Assembly: GCA_964612295.1 (NCBI GenBank) | Contig: CAZTDY010000057.1 | Span: 1 to 26,266 of the forward strand | From: CAYQJL01 sp964612295 | GTDB taxonomy: Bacteria > Eisenbacteria > RBG-16-71-46 > CAIMUX01 > WJJG01 | DNA: 26,266 nt | Direction of reading: 5' to 3' | Part shown: piece after piece, positions 1 to 7,316 of the stretch | Numbering within the stretch: position 1 is the stretch's first letter | Layout: each line of letters begins with the position of its first letter | The notes under the pieces: model-generated | Told to the model about the DNA's origin: nothing | The model's input: only the letters and a program-made list of their open reading frames with translations | Databases searched by the model: none | Made by a program: the position numbers and the translations under genes

Positions 1-234
1 GTCGGAGACGGCCCGAGCCGAGTCGACCACGGCCAGAATCGTGTCGGAGACGGCCAACGTGGAGTCAGGGACCAGGACATGGGAGACGGCCTGCGCCGAG
101 TCTTCTCCAGCTGCGGGGGGGCTGTCGACAGCGGGTACGCCGATGTCAGCCGCACGAAGCGCACTTGTAGAAAACCCGCAGAGCAGGGCAATGCCGGCTA
201 TGAGTAGACAGAATCCCGTGACCCGGGTCTTCAT
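1..234 (-). CDS. Secreted repeat-containing protein, N-terminal part only (runs off the left edge)
   Basis: An open frame begins with ATG at 234 and stays open for all 78 codons to the window edge. A GGAG Shine-Dalgarno-like element lies about 5 nt upstream. Residues 1-29 look like a signal peptide (MKTR, then a hydrophobic stretch, then an ALRA-A cleavage-like site), so the product is probably exported. The mature part is rich in Ala, Val, Asp and Ser. It repeats an AVSD/AVSH unit at residues about 49, 61 and 75, encoded by a GGAGACGGCC DNA repeat at 4-13, 46-55 and 82-91 (in-frame spacing 42 and 36 bases). The gene is divergent from lptF. I do not recognise the family; an envelope or LPS-assembly role is only a guess from its neighbour. 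The rest of the gene lies outside the window. Confidence 0.6.
   Translation of the reverse strand, partial: MKTRVTGFCLLIAGIALLCGFSTSALRAADIGVPAVDSPPAAGEDSAQAVSHVLVPDSTLAVSDTILAVVDSARAVSD
4..91. repeat. In-frame short direct repeat (GGAGACGGCC x3)
   Basis: The 10-mer GGAGACGGCC occurs at 4-13, 46-55 and 82-91. The first two copies extend to GTCGGAGACGGCC. The spacings are multiples of three, so the repeat is expressed as an AVS(D/H) peptide unit in the minus-strand gene. It may continue past the left edge. Confidence 0.7.
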
Positions 235-278
235 CCGCGCTCCAACCCTACTCCGCATCTATGCTTACGACATCCTAG

Positions 279-308
279 TCGACCCCAGTAGCTCCTCCTG
301 TATATACT
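279..308 (+). promoter_or_regulatory. Possible lptF promoter in the divergent intergenic region
   Basis: TATACT at 303-308 fits a -10 box. An 18-nt spacer separates it from TCGACC at 279-284, a weak -35. The core GTATATAC (300-307) is self-complementary, so the same element could serve the minus-strand gene starting at 234. This is a weak prediction. Confidence 0.3.
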
Positions 309-411
309 CGCCCCTTGGCGCCGGGTTCTCCAGAATCCGTCGGCAACGGCGCCCACGGGGAACATGGCTAAAGCGTGCCGTGTTAGGAAGATCGGGACGG
401 GCGCAAATTAC

Positions 412-426
412 ACCCTCCTGGAGGGT
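412..426. promoter_or_regulatory. 15-bp palindrome just upstream of lptF
   Basis: ACCCTCC-T-GGAGGGT is a perfect 7+1+7 inverted repeat ending 24 bases before the lptF ATG at 451. It could be an operator or a small RNA hairpin in the leader. Its function is unknown. Confidence 0.35.
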
Positions 427-450
427 CGGTCAACCAAGGGATAGGTGACC

Positions 451-1821
451 ATGGCATTGCTCGAGCGTCACATATTCAGCCAACTGATCCGGCCTTTTTT
501 GCTCGGCGTTTTCGTCGTTACCTTCCTGCTGACGATGGACTTCCTCTTCGACTATTTGGACCTATTCCTGGGCAAGGGGATCCCTCTGTGGACCGTGGCC
601 CAGCTGTTCGGGCTCGGCCTGGGATGGATGATGGCCCTGTCCATCCCGTGTGGGGTGCTGGTCGGGGTCCTCATGACCTATGGGCGGCTCGCGCAGGACA
701 ACGAGATCGTGGCCATCAAGGCCTCGGGCATCAGTCCATTTCGAGCCATGCGGCCGGCCCTCTGGGTGGGGGTCGTGGTCGCCGGCGGCCTGGTGCTGTT
801 TCACAACTACGTTCTGCCCGACATGAACCACGCCTTCGCCAATCTCATGCTGAGCATCAACAAGACCCGGCCGACCGCCGAGATCCAGGAGGGCCGGGAG
901 ATCGACGACTTCGATGGATATAGCCTGTTCATCGGCGACCTGGACGATCGAACCGGTCAGATGAAAGATGTCATCATTCATGACTTCAGCCGAAAGGATC
1001 TGCCGACCCGCACGATCCTGGCCAAACACGGGAATCTCGTGTTCGATCCTGAGCGCAACGTGCTCAATCTCCATCTGCAGGACGGCGAGATCCACGAGTT
1101 GGGGGAAGGCGGCGCGGACGTGTACCGAAAGCTGGACTTCGCCCGGCAGACCCTGACGATCCAGGGCGTCCAACAGGCGCTCGAGCGCACCCACCGGCGG
1201 ACCCGCGGGCAGCGTGAGATGAGAATCGGGGCGATGCGTCGCCAGGTGGCGGAGTACACCGAGGAACACGCGCGCTTCCGTCAGGAGACCGAGAAGGCGC
1301 TGGCGAAGATCGGTATCGAGTCGGTCACTCAGCTTCCGGACCACCAACACCGGCCACCGTGGTACGAAAAGTTCGCGGCATTGATCGGCCGCCCAACCGA
1401 GGCCCCCCCGGCCATGCCGGACAGCTTCTGGACGTCTGAGCGCAGGCGCCTGGCGAATGAGGCCAAGATCACCCGGGTGCGCGCGGACTCGAAGGCAAAG
1501 CAGATCAATCAATACCAGGTGGAGATTCAGAAGAAGTTCTCGATCCCGTTCGCCAGCATCATCTTCGCTCTGGTGGGCGCCCCTCTCGGGGTGCGGGCGA
1601 AGCGCGGGGGGCTGACGGCCGGATTCCTCAGCGTGGGTTTCTTCGTCTTCTACTACCTCTGTCTGATCGGTGGTGAACAGCTGGCCGACAGACGATACCT
1701 TTCGCCCTGGCTATCCATGTGGTTGCCGAATATTGTCCTGGGGGCCCTGGGCGTTTGGCTCACCCTGCGAATCGCCGAGGTGCCGATCGGACGGCGCAGG
1801 CGCGGGAGATCGCAGAATTGA
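451..1821 (+). CDS. lptF: LPS export system permease LptF (YjgP/YjgQ family)
   Basis: Inner-membrane permease of the LptB2FG transporter, which extracts LPS from the inner membrane and passes it to the periplasmic bridge. The protein has about 456 residues in the usual arrangement: three N-terminal membrane segments within residues 8-125 (FLLGVFVVTFLLTMDF; WMMALSIPCGVLVGVLM; ALWVGVVVAGGLVLF), a large periplasmic domain, then three C-terminal membrane segments from about residue 365 (FSIPFASIIFALVGAPLGV and after). The periplasmic part ends in a charged helical stretch (about 245-360) that looks coiled-coil-like. ATG 451 is preferred over GTG 445 because AAGGG at 436-440 then sits 10 nt away. 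The stop overlaps the start of lptG, so the two are translationally coupled. LptF versus LptG is assigned mainly by gene order. Confidence 0.9.
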   Translation: MALLERHIFSQLIRPFLLGVFVVTFLLTMDFLFDYLDLFLGKGIPLWTVAQLFGLGLGWMMALSIPCGVLVGVLMTYGRLAQDNEIVAIKASGISPFRAMRPALWVGVVVAGGLVLFHNYVLPDMNHAFANLMLSINKTRPTAEIQEGREIDDFDGYSLFIGDLDDRTGQMKDVIIHDFSRKDLPTRTILAKHGNLVFDPERNVLNLHLQDGEIHELGEGGADVYRKLDFARQTLTIQGVQQALERTHRRTRGQREMRIGAMRRQVAEYTEEHARFRQETEKALAKIGIESVTQLPDHQHRPPWYEKFAALIGRPTEAPPAMPDSFWTSERRRLANEAKITRVRADSKAKQINQYQVEIQKKFSIPFASIIFALVGAPLGVRAKRGGLTAGFLSVGFFVFYYLCLIGGEQLADRRYLSPWLSMWLPNIVLGALGVWLTLRIAEVPIGRRRRGRSQN

Positions 1822-2930
1822 GTGTCGTACGCATCGTAGACCGCTATCTGCTGCGGGAGTTTCTGCTCTACATGCTCCTCGGGCTGTCCCTGTTCGTGGG
1901 CATCTACGTGATTGTCGATCTGTTCGAGAAGATCGACACCTTTGTCGATCACCGCGCTGCGGTGACGGCCGTTCTCTCCTACTACCTCTTCGGGCTTCCC
2001 CTGATCGTCGTGCAGGTGCTGCCCGTGGCCACGCTGCTCGGGGCCATCCTGGCGCTGGGACAGCTTCGGAAACACAACGAGATCACCGCCATGCAGTCCT
2101 GCGGGCTCTCGCCGTTGCGAATCACCCGGCCACTCCTCCTGACCGCCCTCCTCCTGACGGTCGGATCCTACCTGCTGGCGGAGGATGTCGTCCCGGAGGC
2201 GTACGACCGGCAGAAGGCGACCCTCGACGTCACGATCAAGAAGAAGCACCCTCACCGCGGCCGGACGCAGCGGGATGTCAACTACATGGGACGGGGAGGC
2301 CGGGTCTATCTGGCCCGCGAGTTCCGGCCGAGCCCGCCGGCCATGCACGACCTGTCGATCCAGCATTTCAGATCCAACGGGAGGAGACAGCACATCAGCA
2401 GCCGGGTCGACGCAGGACGGGCCCGCTGGCTCGCCGGCCACTGGCAGCTGCAGGATGGGTTCGCGCGCGTATTCGTCTCCGATAGCACGGGCCTGACCTC
2501 GGAGGTCGGAGCCGCGTTCCACATCTACGGCGACTCACGCTACGAGGAACAGCCCGACGAATTCTCCCGGCCCCAGAACGACCCCTTCCACATGAACCGG
2601 CGGCAGCTGAAGGAGTACATCGACCGGATCAGGGACAGCGGCGCGCAGGTCCAGCAATTCCAGACCGACTATCATCTGAGAGCCGCGTTCCCCCTGGCGA
2701 ACTTCATCATGGTCCTCTTGGGGACCTGTCTTTCCCTGCGGATTGTTCGGGGGACGATCGCGATGGGGTTCGGGATCTCGATCTCGCTGGGATTCGCCTA
2801 CTACGGGTTCCTGAGGGTCGGCCAGGCGCTGGGATACAACGGACACCTGCCTCCCCTCCCCGCGGCCTGGCTGGGAAACGCCGTCTTCCTCCTGGTCGGC
2901 GCGCTTCTGTTCTGGCGGATGAACCGCTAG
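1818..2930 (+). CDS. lptG: LPS export system permease LptG (YjgP/YjgQ family)
   Basis: Second permease subunit of LptB2FG, about 370 residues, with the same 3+3 membrane-segment layout. The N-terminus VRIVDRYLLREFLLYMLLG with a following FEKIDTF is typical of the family. A periplasmic domain occupies the middle, and three C-terminal segments start around AAFPLANFIMVLLGTCLSL. The best start is TTG at 1818, which overlaps the lptF TGA (1819-1821) and has GGGAGA at 1804-1809, 8 nt upstream. The frame is open further upstream, but that would overlap lptF by about 100 bases. The gene ends 6 bp from the convergent accC stop. LptB, LptA and LptC are not in the window. Confidence 0.9.
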   Translation: MSVVRIVDRYLLREFLLYMLLGLSLFVGIYVIVDLFEKIDTFVDHRAAVTAVLSYYLFGLPLIVVQVLPVATLLGAILALGQLRKHNEITAMQSCGLSPLRITRPLLLTALLLTVGSYLLAEDVVPEAYDRQKATLDVTIKKKHPHRGRTQRDVNYMGRGGRVYLAREFRPSPPAMHDLSIQHFRSNGRRQHISSRVDAGRARWLAGHWQLQDGFARVFVSDSTGLTSEVGAAFHIYGDSRYEEQPDEFSRPQNDPFHMNRRQLKEYIDRIRDSGAQVQQFQTDYHLRAAFPLANFIMVLLGTCLSLRIVRGTIAMGFGISISLGFAYYGFLRVGQALGYNGHLPPLPAAWLGNAVFLLVGALLFWRMNR

Positions 2931-2936
2931 ATTCGC

Positions 2937-4289
2937 CTACACCTCAGGTTCCGCGAGGATGGTCTCGGCCAGTTTCGTGTTGTAGTCGCCGCTCAGGAAT
3001 GCCTCGTTCTGCAGCACCCGGTGATGGAAGGGAATGGTCGTCGCCACCCCTTCGATCAGCAACTCACCCAGCGCCCGCCTCATGCGCCCAAGGGCTTCGG
3101 CTCGATTGGGTCCCCGCACGATCAGCTTGCCGATGAGTGAATCGTAGTAAGGCGAGATGCGATAGCCGGGATAGACGTGGGTGTCCATGCGCACACCCAG
3201 TCCGCCGGGCGGGTAGAAAAAACCAACCTCGCCGGGACAGGGCCGGAAACTGTGGGCGGGGTCTTCGGCGTTGATGCGGCATTCGACAGCACACCCGGAG
3301 ATGTTGATGTCATCTTGGGTCATCGGCAGCGGATCTCCGGCGGCCAGCTGGATCTGGAGCTTGACCAAGTCCCAGCCGGTCGCCTCCTCGGTCACGGTGT
3401 GTTCCACCTGGAGGCGCGCGTTCATCTCCATGAAGTAGAACTCCCCGTCGCTGTCCAAGAGGAACTCCATGGTGCCCAAGCTCGAATAGCCCGCCTTCTT
3501 GGCTCCCGCAACCGCATGAGCCCCGAGGTCACGCCGGGTCTGATCGTCCAGCGCGGGGCTGGGCGATTCCTCGATCAGCTTCTGATGGCGCCTCTGCACC
3601 GAACAGTCGCGCTCGAAGAAGTGAACGACCTCCCCGCGCGAATCGCCCGCCAGTTGCACCTCGATGTGGCGGGGGTCGACGATGAACTTCTCGAGATAGA
3701 GTTCTCCGTTCCCGAAGGCGGCAGTCGCCTCGGCCGATGCGGTCCGGAACGCTGCCTCGACCTCCTCTGGCTTGTGGACCAGCCGCATCCCTTTCCCCCC
3801 GCCTCCCTCCTTGGCCTTCAGGAGAATCGGGTAGCCCAGCTCGGCGCCCATCTTGCGTGCCTCCTCGACCGTCTCGACGACGCCCTCGGAGCCAGGTGTC
3901 ACGGGAACGCCCGCGGCTTTCATGACCGCCTTGGCCTCCGACTTGTCCCCCATCCGTTGAATGATCTTGGGGGGCGGACCGATGAAGCGGAAGCCGGAAT
4001 TCTCGCAGGCATCGGCAAAGCGGTGATTCTCGGCCAGGAAGCCGTATCCGGGGTGGACGGCTTCGGCGTTTGAGATCTCGCAGGCGGCGATGAGGTTCGT
4101 GATGTTGAGATAACTCTTCGCGCTGGCCGGCGGCCCGATACAGACGGCTTCGTCGGCCAGCTTCACATGCAGCGACTCACGGTCCGCGTCGCTGTAGACG
4201 GCCACCGTAGCGATCCCCAGCTCGTGCGCGGCGCGAATCACGCGCACAGCGATTTCACCCCGATTGGCTATCAGAATCTTCTTGAACAT
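2937..4289 (-). CDS. accC: Acetyl-CoA carboxylase, biotin carboxylase subunit AccC
   Basis: Catalyses ATP- and bicarbonate-dependent carboxylation of biotin on AccB, the first half-reaction of malonyl-CoA synthesis, in the cytoplasm. Its 450 residues match the usual length. The N-terminal fold starts MFKKILIANRGEIAVR, and HPGYGFLAEN lies near residue 79. The ATP-grasp domain has its glycine-rich loop at 161-167 (EGGGGKG). The catalytic and metal-binding segment FMEMNARLQVEHTVTE is at about 286-301, followed by the C-terminal biotin carboxylase domain. ATG at 4289 gives the canonical N-terminus. It lies 75 nt downstream of the pilT-like gene, which separates it from accB. No key residue appears to be missing. 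Propionyl-CoA-type carboxylases are longer, so AccC is the better call. Confidence 0.96.
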   Translation of the reverse strand: MFKKILIANRGEIAVRVIRAAHELGIATVAVYSDADRESLHVKLADEAVCIGPPASAKSYLNITNLIAACEISNAEAVHPGYGFLAENHRFADACENSGFRFIGPPPKIIQRMGDKSEAKAVMKAAGVPVTPGSEGVVETVEEARKMGAELGYPILLKAKEGGGGKGMRLVHKPEEVEAAFRTASAEATAAFGNGELYLEKFIVDPRHIEVQLAGDSRGEVVHFFERDCSVQRRHQKLIEESPSPALDDQTRRDLGAHAVAGAKKAGYSSLGTMEFLLDSDGEFYFMEMNARLQVEHTVTEEATGWDLVKLQIQLAAGDPLPMTQDDINISGCAVECRINAEDPAHSFRPCPGEVGFFYPPGGLGVRMDTHVYPGYRISPYYDSLIGKLIVRGPNRAEALGRMRRALGELLIEGVATTIPFHHRVLQNEAFLSGDYNTKLAETILAEPEV

Positions 4290-4364
4290 AGCGCCCCCGC
4301 CGTCTGGCCGCCGGCCACCCTTCCAAGAAGGAAGCGTCTCGCCAGCGGCCCGGACGATGGGGCT

Positions 4365-5573
4365 CTAAGCGAAACGTTCCCAGGGCTTGTCTGGATCTTG
4401 CCCGTTGATGTCGGCGGCGTCTTTCGGACCCGTCTCGGCCTCGGGCTCCTCTTCCTCAGCGGAAGGCGCGTTGCCCTCGAAGGAACCCCACGAGGAGTCA
4501 CTGGTGGCGTGAATCCCCTTGATCCTGAGCTCGAATTCCGCCTGATTGGTCGCGTTGTGACTCGCTGCATCCAGCGTTATCAGTTTTTCCTTATACAACG
4601 CCATCAGCGATTGGTCAAAGGTCTGCATCTGATACTGAGCGGCGCCGTCGGCGATGGCACCCCCGATCAGGGCGGTCTTGGTGGAGTCCATGATGTAGTC
4701 CCGGATCGTTTCGGTATTGATCATGACCTCGACCGCCGGCACCCGGCCCTCTCGATCGGCCCGGGGAATGAGCCGCATGGAAATGACCGCCGCCAGGTTC
4801 GAGCCCAAAAGGAAACGCACGTCATCGTGCTGGTGCGGGGGGAAGAAGGATACGATCCGGTTGATGGTCTGGGTCGCATCCGCGGTGTGCAGGGTGCTCA
4901 AGACCAGATGGCCGGTGTCGGCGGCCATCAGCGCCACCTGCATGGTTTCGCGGTCTCGGATCTCACCCATGAGCAGGACGTTGGGGTCCTGCCGCAGGAT
5001 GTGCTTGAGCGCGGTCAGGTAGCTCTCGGTGTCCAGTCCCACCTCACGCTGGCTGATGAGAGACTTCTCATCCCGGTGCAAGAACTCGATCGGATCTTCG
5101 ATCGTGATGATGTTCTTGGCGCTGGTGCGGTTGATGAGATCGATCATCGAGGCAAGGGTGGTCGACTTGCCGCTACCCACCGTTCCGGTCACCAACAGGA
5201 GACCGCGCTGAAGACCGGCCAGTTTGCCCACGACCTCGGGGAGATTCAGATCCTCAAAGGCAGGAACCCCCAGGGGAACGTGACGGATGGCCATCGCGAT
5301 CGACCCGCGCTGGTAGTAGAAGTTCGAACGGAATCGAGCCAGACCTTGGATGCCGAACCCGAAGTCGATTTCGCGGTTCTCGGCAAACTCCTCCTGCTGC
5401 AAGGGGGAAAGGATCTGCTGCGCGAGCTGTTCGAGGTCTTTCGCCGTGGAGGTCGGCATGTCGATGGACTTGAGAGCCCCATCGACGCGGATCACCGGGC
5501 GGGACCCGACTTTCAAATGAAGGTCGGACGCCCTGTGTTCCAGCATCTCTTCTAGGATCTTGCGGAATTCCAC
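4365..5573 (-). CDS. PilT/PilU-type type IV pilus retraction ATPase
   Basis: Cytoplasmic hexameric ATPase that powers depolymerisation of type IV pili. From GTG 5573 it has 402 residues. Walker A is GTVGSGKST (130-138), the Asp box TIEDPIE (157-163), Walker B VLLMGEIRD (199-207) and the His box TGHLVLSTLHT (220-230), all intact. A C-terminal extension of about 60 residues, acidic and probably disordered (EEEEPEAE near 373-380), goes beyond a standard PilT of about 345 residues and is nearer PilU length. GTG 5573 is chosen because the family N-terminus (about 16 residues before ASDLHLKVGSRP) begins there and AGGGGAG lies about 10 nt upstream. An upstream ATG at 5645 would add 24 residues unlike the family. 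The gene sits between accB and accC, an unexpected place; no other pilus gene is in the window. Confidence 0.9.
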   Translation of the reverse strand: MEFRKILEEMLEHRASDLHLKVGSRPVIRVDGALKSIDMPTSTAKDLEQLAQQILSPLQQEEFAENREIDFGFGIQGLARFRSNFYYQRGSIAMAIRHVPLGVPAFEDLNLPEVVGKLAGLQRGLLLVTGTVGSGKSTTLASMIDLINRTSAKNIITIEDPIEFLHRDEKSLISQREVGLDTESYLTALKHILRQDPNVLLMGEIRDRETMQVALMAADTGHLVLSTLHTADATQTINRIVSFFPPHQHDDVRFLLGSNLAAVISMRLIPRADREGRVPAVEVMINTETIRDYIMDSTKTALIGGAIADGAAQYQMQTFDQSLMALYKEKLITLDAASHNATNQAEFELRIKGIHATSDSSWGSFEGNAPSAEEEEPEAETGPKDAADINGQDPDKPWERFA

Positions 5574-5671
5574 CCTCGTGTCTCTCCCCTTTGAGTGGGT
5601 TGCGACCTTACGAGGGCAGGCGGGGCGGAAGGGCCCACCGGCCAATCGCCGGCGGCACTAGGCCGCATGTC

Positions 5672-6166
5672 TTAGTCGGGACGGATCATGAAGAGCGGCT
5701 GATTGAACTCCACCGGCTCCTCATTCTTGACCAGCGCTTTGACGACGGTGCCGGAGACCTCGGCTTCGATCTCGTTCATCAGCTTCATCGCTTCGATGAT
5801 GCAGACCACTTCTCCGGCTTTGACCCTGCCACCCACCTCTGCGTAGATGGGCGCGGTCGGCGAAGGCGCCTGATAAAACGTCCCGACCATCGGGGACACG
5901 ATCGGCACCAGATTCTCCGCCGCCTCCTCAGGCGGTGGGCTGCTGCCGGCCGCGGGATCGGCCGCCTCGATCGGGGCGTTCGGAGCCGCCGGCGCCGGCG
6001 CACTCTGCTTCCCCTTGGAGACGACGATCTCCTCTTGGATCGCCTGCCCGCTGGTCGTGCGTGACTTCGAGATTCGGACAGTGCTCCAGAATCTCTTCAC
6101 TTCCAGCTCATCGATCTCGCTCTGCTCAACGAGTTCGATGAGTCTCTTAATATGATCGACACGCAT
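5672..6166 (-). CDS. accB: Acetyl-CoA carboxylase, biotin carboxyl carrier protein AccB
   Basis: Carries covalently bound biotin between AccC and the carboxyltransferase. The 164 residues consist of a short helical N-terminus (MRVDHIKRLIELVEQS), a Pro/Ala-rich linker (about 55-85) and a biotinyl domain. The domain holds the EAMKLMNE motif, with Lys128 as the expected biotin site. The characteristic SPMVGTFYQAPSP thumb segment is at 91-103. ATG 6166 gives the typical family start. It follows efp by 63 nt, the conserved efp-accB arrangement, and is probably co-transcribed with efp, the pilT-like gene and accC. Biotin protein ligase is not in the window. Confidence 0.96.
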   Translation of the reverse strand: MRVDHIKRLIELVEQSEIDELEVKRFWSTVRISKSRTTSGQAIQEEIVVSKGKQSAPAPAAPNAPIEAADPAAGSSPPPEEAAENLVPIVSPMVGTFYQAPSPTAPIYAEVGGRVKAGEVVCIIEAMKLMNEIEAEVSGTVVKALVKNEEPVEFNQPLFMIRPD

Positions 6167-6229
6167 GGGCTGGCTCTCCAGACTCTTCCCTCATCGCCGC
6201 TCCGGTGCTGGAGGCGGCTCAGGAGGGGG

Positions 6230-6793
6230 TTACCCCTTTACACGCTCGATATAGTCCCCCGTCCGGGTATCGACCTTGAGCTTATCCCCAACATCGATGA
6301 ACAGGGGCACTTGCACCGTTAGACCGGTTTCCAGGGTCGCCGGCTTGGTCGCTCCCGTGGCGGTATCGCCCTTCATCCCGGGCTCGGTCTGACTGACCGT
6401 AAGAACCACGTGAGCTGGGACTTCCACGAGGAAGGGCTGGCCACCCCGGTTCAGGATCTTGACCGGGTCATTCTCCTTGATGAACTTCACGGCGTCACCG
6501 ACCACCGAGGCCGGGACGGTGAACTGGTCGTAGGTCTGCATATCCATGAAGTGCATCAGCTCGCCGTCGGAGTAGAGGTACTGGGTGTCACACTTCTCGA
6601 GACGCACTTCCGTGATCTTCTCACCCGCGCGGAAGGTCCTGTCCAGAACGGCCCCGGTCAGGACATTCTTCAGCTTCGTGCGCACGAAAGCCCCGCCCTT
6701 CCCGGGTTTGACATGTTGAAACTCGGCAAGCCTGAACACGGTCCCATCGAGCTCAAGTATCATGCCTGTCCTGAAATCTGCTGTTGATGCCAT
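6230..6793 (-). CDS. efp: Translation elongation factor P
   Basis: Binds the ribosome near the E site and relieves stalling at polyproline stretches. The protein has 187 residues, the standard length, in three beta-barrel domains. The N-terminal KOW-like domain carries the loop PGKGGAF, with Lys32 at the position that is lysylated, rhamnosylated (as Arg) or otherwise modified in other bacteria. Lys rather than Arg argues against the EarP rhamnosylation route. The C-terminus ends near DTRTGDYIERVKG. ATG at 6793 has GGAGAGG a few bases upstream; the open frame continues to 7120 but its extra 109 residues are not EF-P-like. No EpmA-, EpmB- or YmfI-type modification gene is in the window. It is the first gene of the efp-accB-pilT-accC run and has a probable promoter about 110 nt upstream. 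Confidence 0.96.
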   Translation of the reverse strand: MASTADFRTGMILELDGTVFRLAEFQHVKPGKGGAFVRTKLKNVLTGAVLDRTFRAGEKITEVRLEKCDTQYLYSDGELMHFMDMQTYDQFTVPASVVGDAVKFIKENDPVKILNRGGQPFLVEVPAHVVLTVSQTEPGMKGDTATGATKPATLETGLTVQVPLFIDVGDKLKVDTRTGDYIERVKG

Positions 6794-6840
6794 CTTCCTC
6801 TCCGCTGACTCCTGCTGACCTACAACGAACGTGGCTCCTG

Positions 6841-6880
6841 CCGGGGCTGTGCCCTCGACACCGGGCATATCAGGCCCCGG
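6841..6880 (-). promoter_or_regulatory. Structured 5' leader of efp
   Basis: An outer stem of 7 bp (6841-6847 with 6874-6880, CCGGGGC/GCCCCGG) encloses an inner 5-bp stem (6850-6854 with 6863-6867, TGCCC/GGGCA). It falls inside the predicted efp leader. I do not recognise it as a known riboswitch class, and GC-rich DNA forms such stems readily. Confidence 0.35.
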
Positions 6881-6905
6881 TTGGAGCCGTCTCCAATGCC
6901 GGCCC

Positions 6906-6934
6906 ACGTTAGCAGAAGCCTTCCGGGGTGTCAA
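6906..6934 (-). promoter_or_regulatory. Probable sigma-70-type promoter of the efp-accB-pilT-accC operon
   Basis: On the minus strand a perfect TTGACA (6934-6929) is followed after exactly 17 bases by TAACGT (6911-6906), which keeps the first two bases and the final T of the -10 consensus. Transcription would start near 6899, giving a leader of about 106 nt before the efp ATG at 6793. Confidence 0.5.
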
Positions 6935-7186
6935 TTGAGGGGGTGGCTGGCAACTGGTTTCGGGGCAGGGAGTTGGGGAGACGGTTGCGATGTTGCCCCG
7001 TAGGGGCGGAGCCCAGGAGCTCACGGCGCTCCGGCCCTCGCCTTGCCGCGGACTCCTGCACGACCCCGGGGGCCCGCCCCCTCCCAAGAGGTCCCGCGTC
7101 GTCTCGACTCCGCCCGACATCGGTGAGGTTCGGAGGGCAGGCGCGTGAGAGATTCAGCGCGCGTCCTTTTCATCCCACACCCTTGC

Positions 7187-7207
7187 CAGCGGACTGGTAG
7201 TCCGCTG
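7187..7207. repeat. Perfect 9-bp inverted repeat with a 3-nt loop
   Basis: CAGCGGACT-GGT-AGTCCGCTG is a perfect stem-loop. No T-run follows on either strand, so it is not a standard intrinsic terminator. It could be a protein-binding palindrome, part of a small RNA, or an element closing the upstream operon. Confidence 0.5.
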
Positions 7208-7279
7208 ATTCTTGACAAGCTCAAACCGCGTATTTACTTGTGATACAGCAAGATAACGCTCGACCCCGGGGGCGAGATC

Positions 7280-7297
7280 CTGCCCGCATTCGGGCAG
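7280..7297 (-). terminator. Hairpin just after the DUF4837-like gene (possible terminator)
   Basis: CTGCCCG and CGGGCAG form a perfect 7-bp stem with a 4-nt loop, 20 bases beyond the stop of the minus-strand gene. Its position suits transcription termination or mRNA 3'-end protection, but there is no U-tract. Confidence 0.35.
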
Positions 7298-7316
7298 ACA
7301 GGTGGGCAGTCGATTG

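Larger units (their letters stand above)
6794..7316. other. Gene-free region of about 520 bp between efp and the DUF4837-like gene
   Basis: No convincing coding frame is present on either strand; short open frames here lack recognisable domains and look like GC-rich noise. Besides the efp promoter and leader it holds two perfect hairpins (7187-7207 and 7280-7297). The middle (about 6940-7180) is GC-rich, and I see no tRNA, no known RNA family and no tandem repeats in it. Confidence 0.6.

Noticed and set aside
41..448. Plus-strand open frame ahead of lptF
   Set aside because: It overlaps the signal-peptide-bearing minus-strand gene and then the intergenic promoter region; no domain or ribosome-binding site.
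562..1512. Long minus-strand open frame inside lptF
   Set aside because: It lies wholly opposite a clear lptF, has no recognisable domain and low-complexity composition. High GC makes such antisense frames common.
4167..5555. Long plus-strand open frame opposite the pilT-like gene
   Set aside because: The real gene on the minus strand has all PilT motifs; this frame has none.
7187..7207. tRNA arm or CRISPR repeat
   Set aside because: No cloverleaf, T-arm or CCA end can be built around it and there is no repeat-spacer pattern.
7212..7240. Plus-strand TTGACA with a possible -10 near 7235
   Set aside because: The -10 is poor, and it would transcribe into the convergent DUF4837-like gene with no plus-strand gene to serve.
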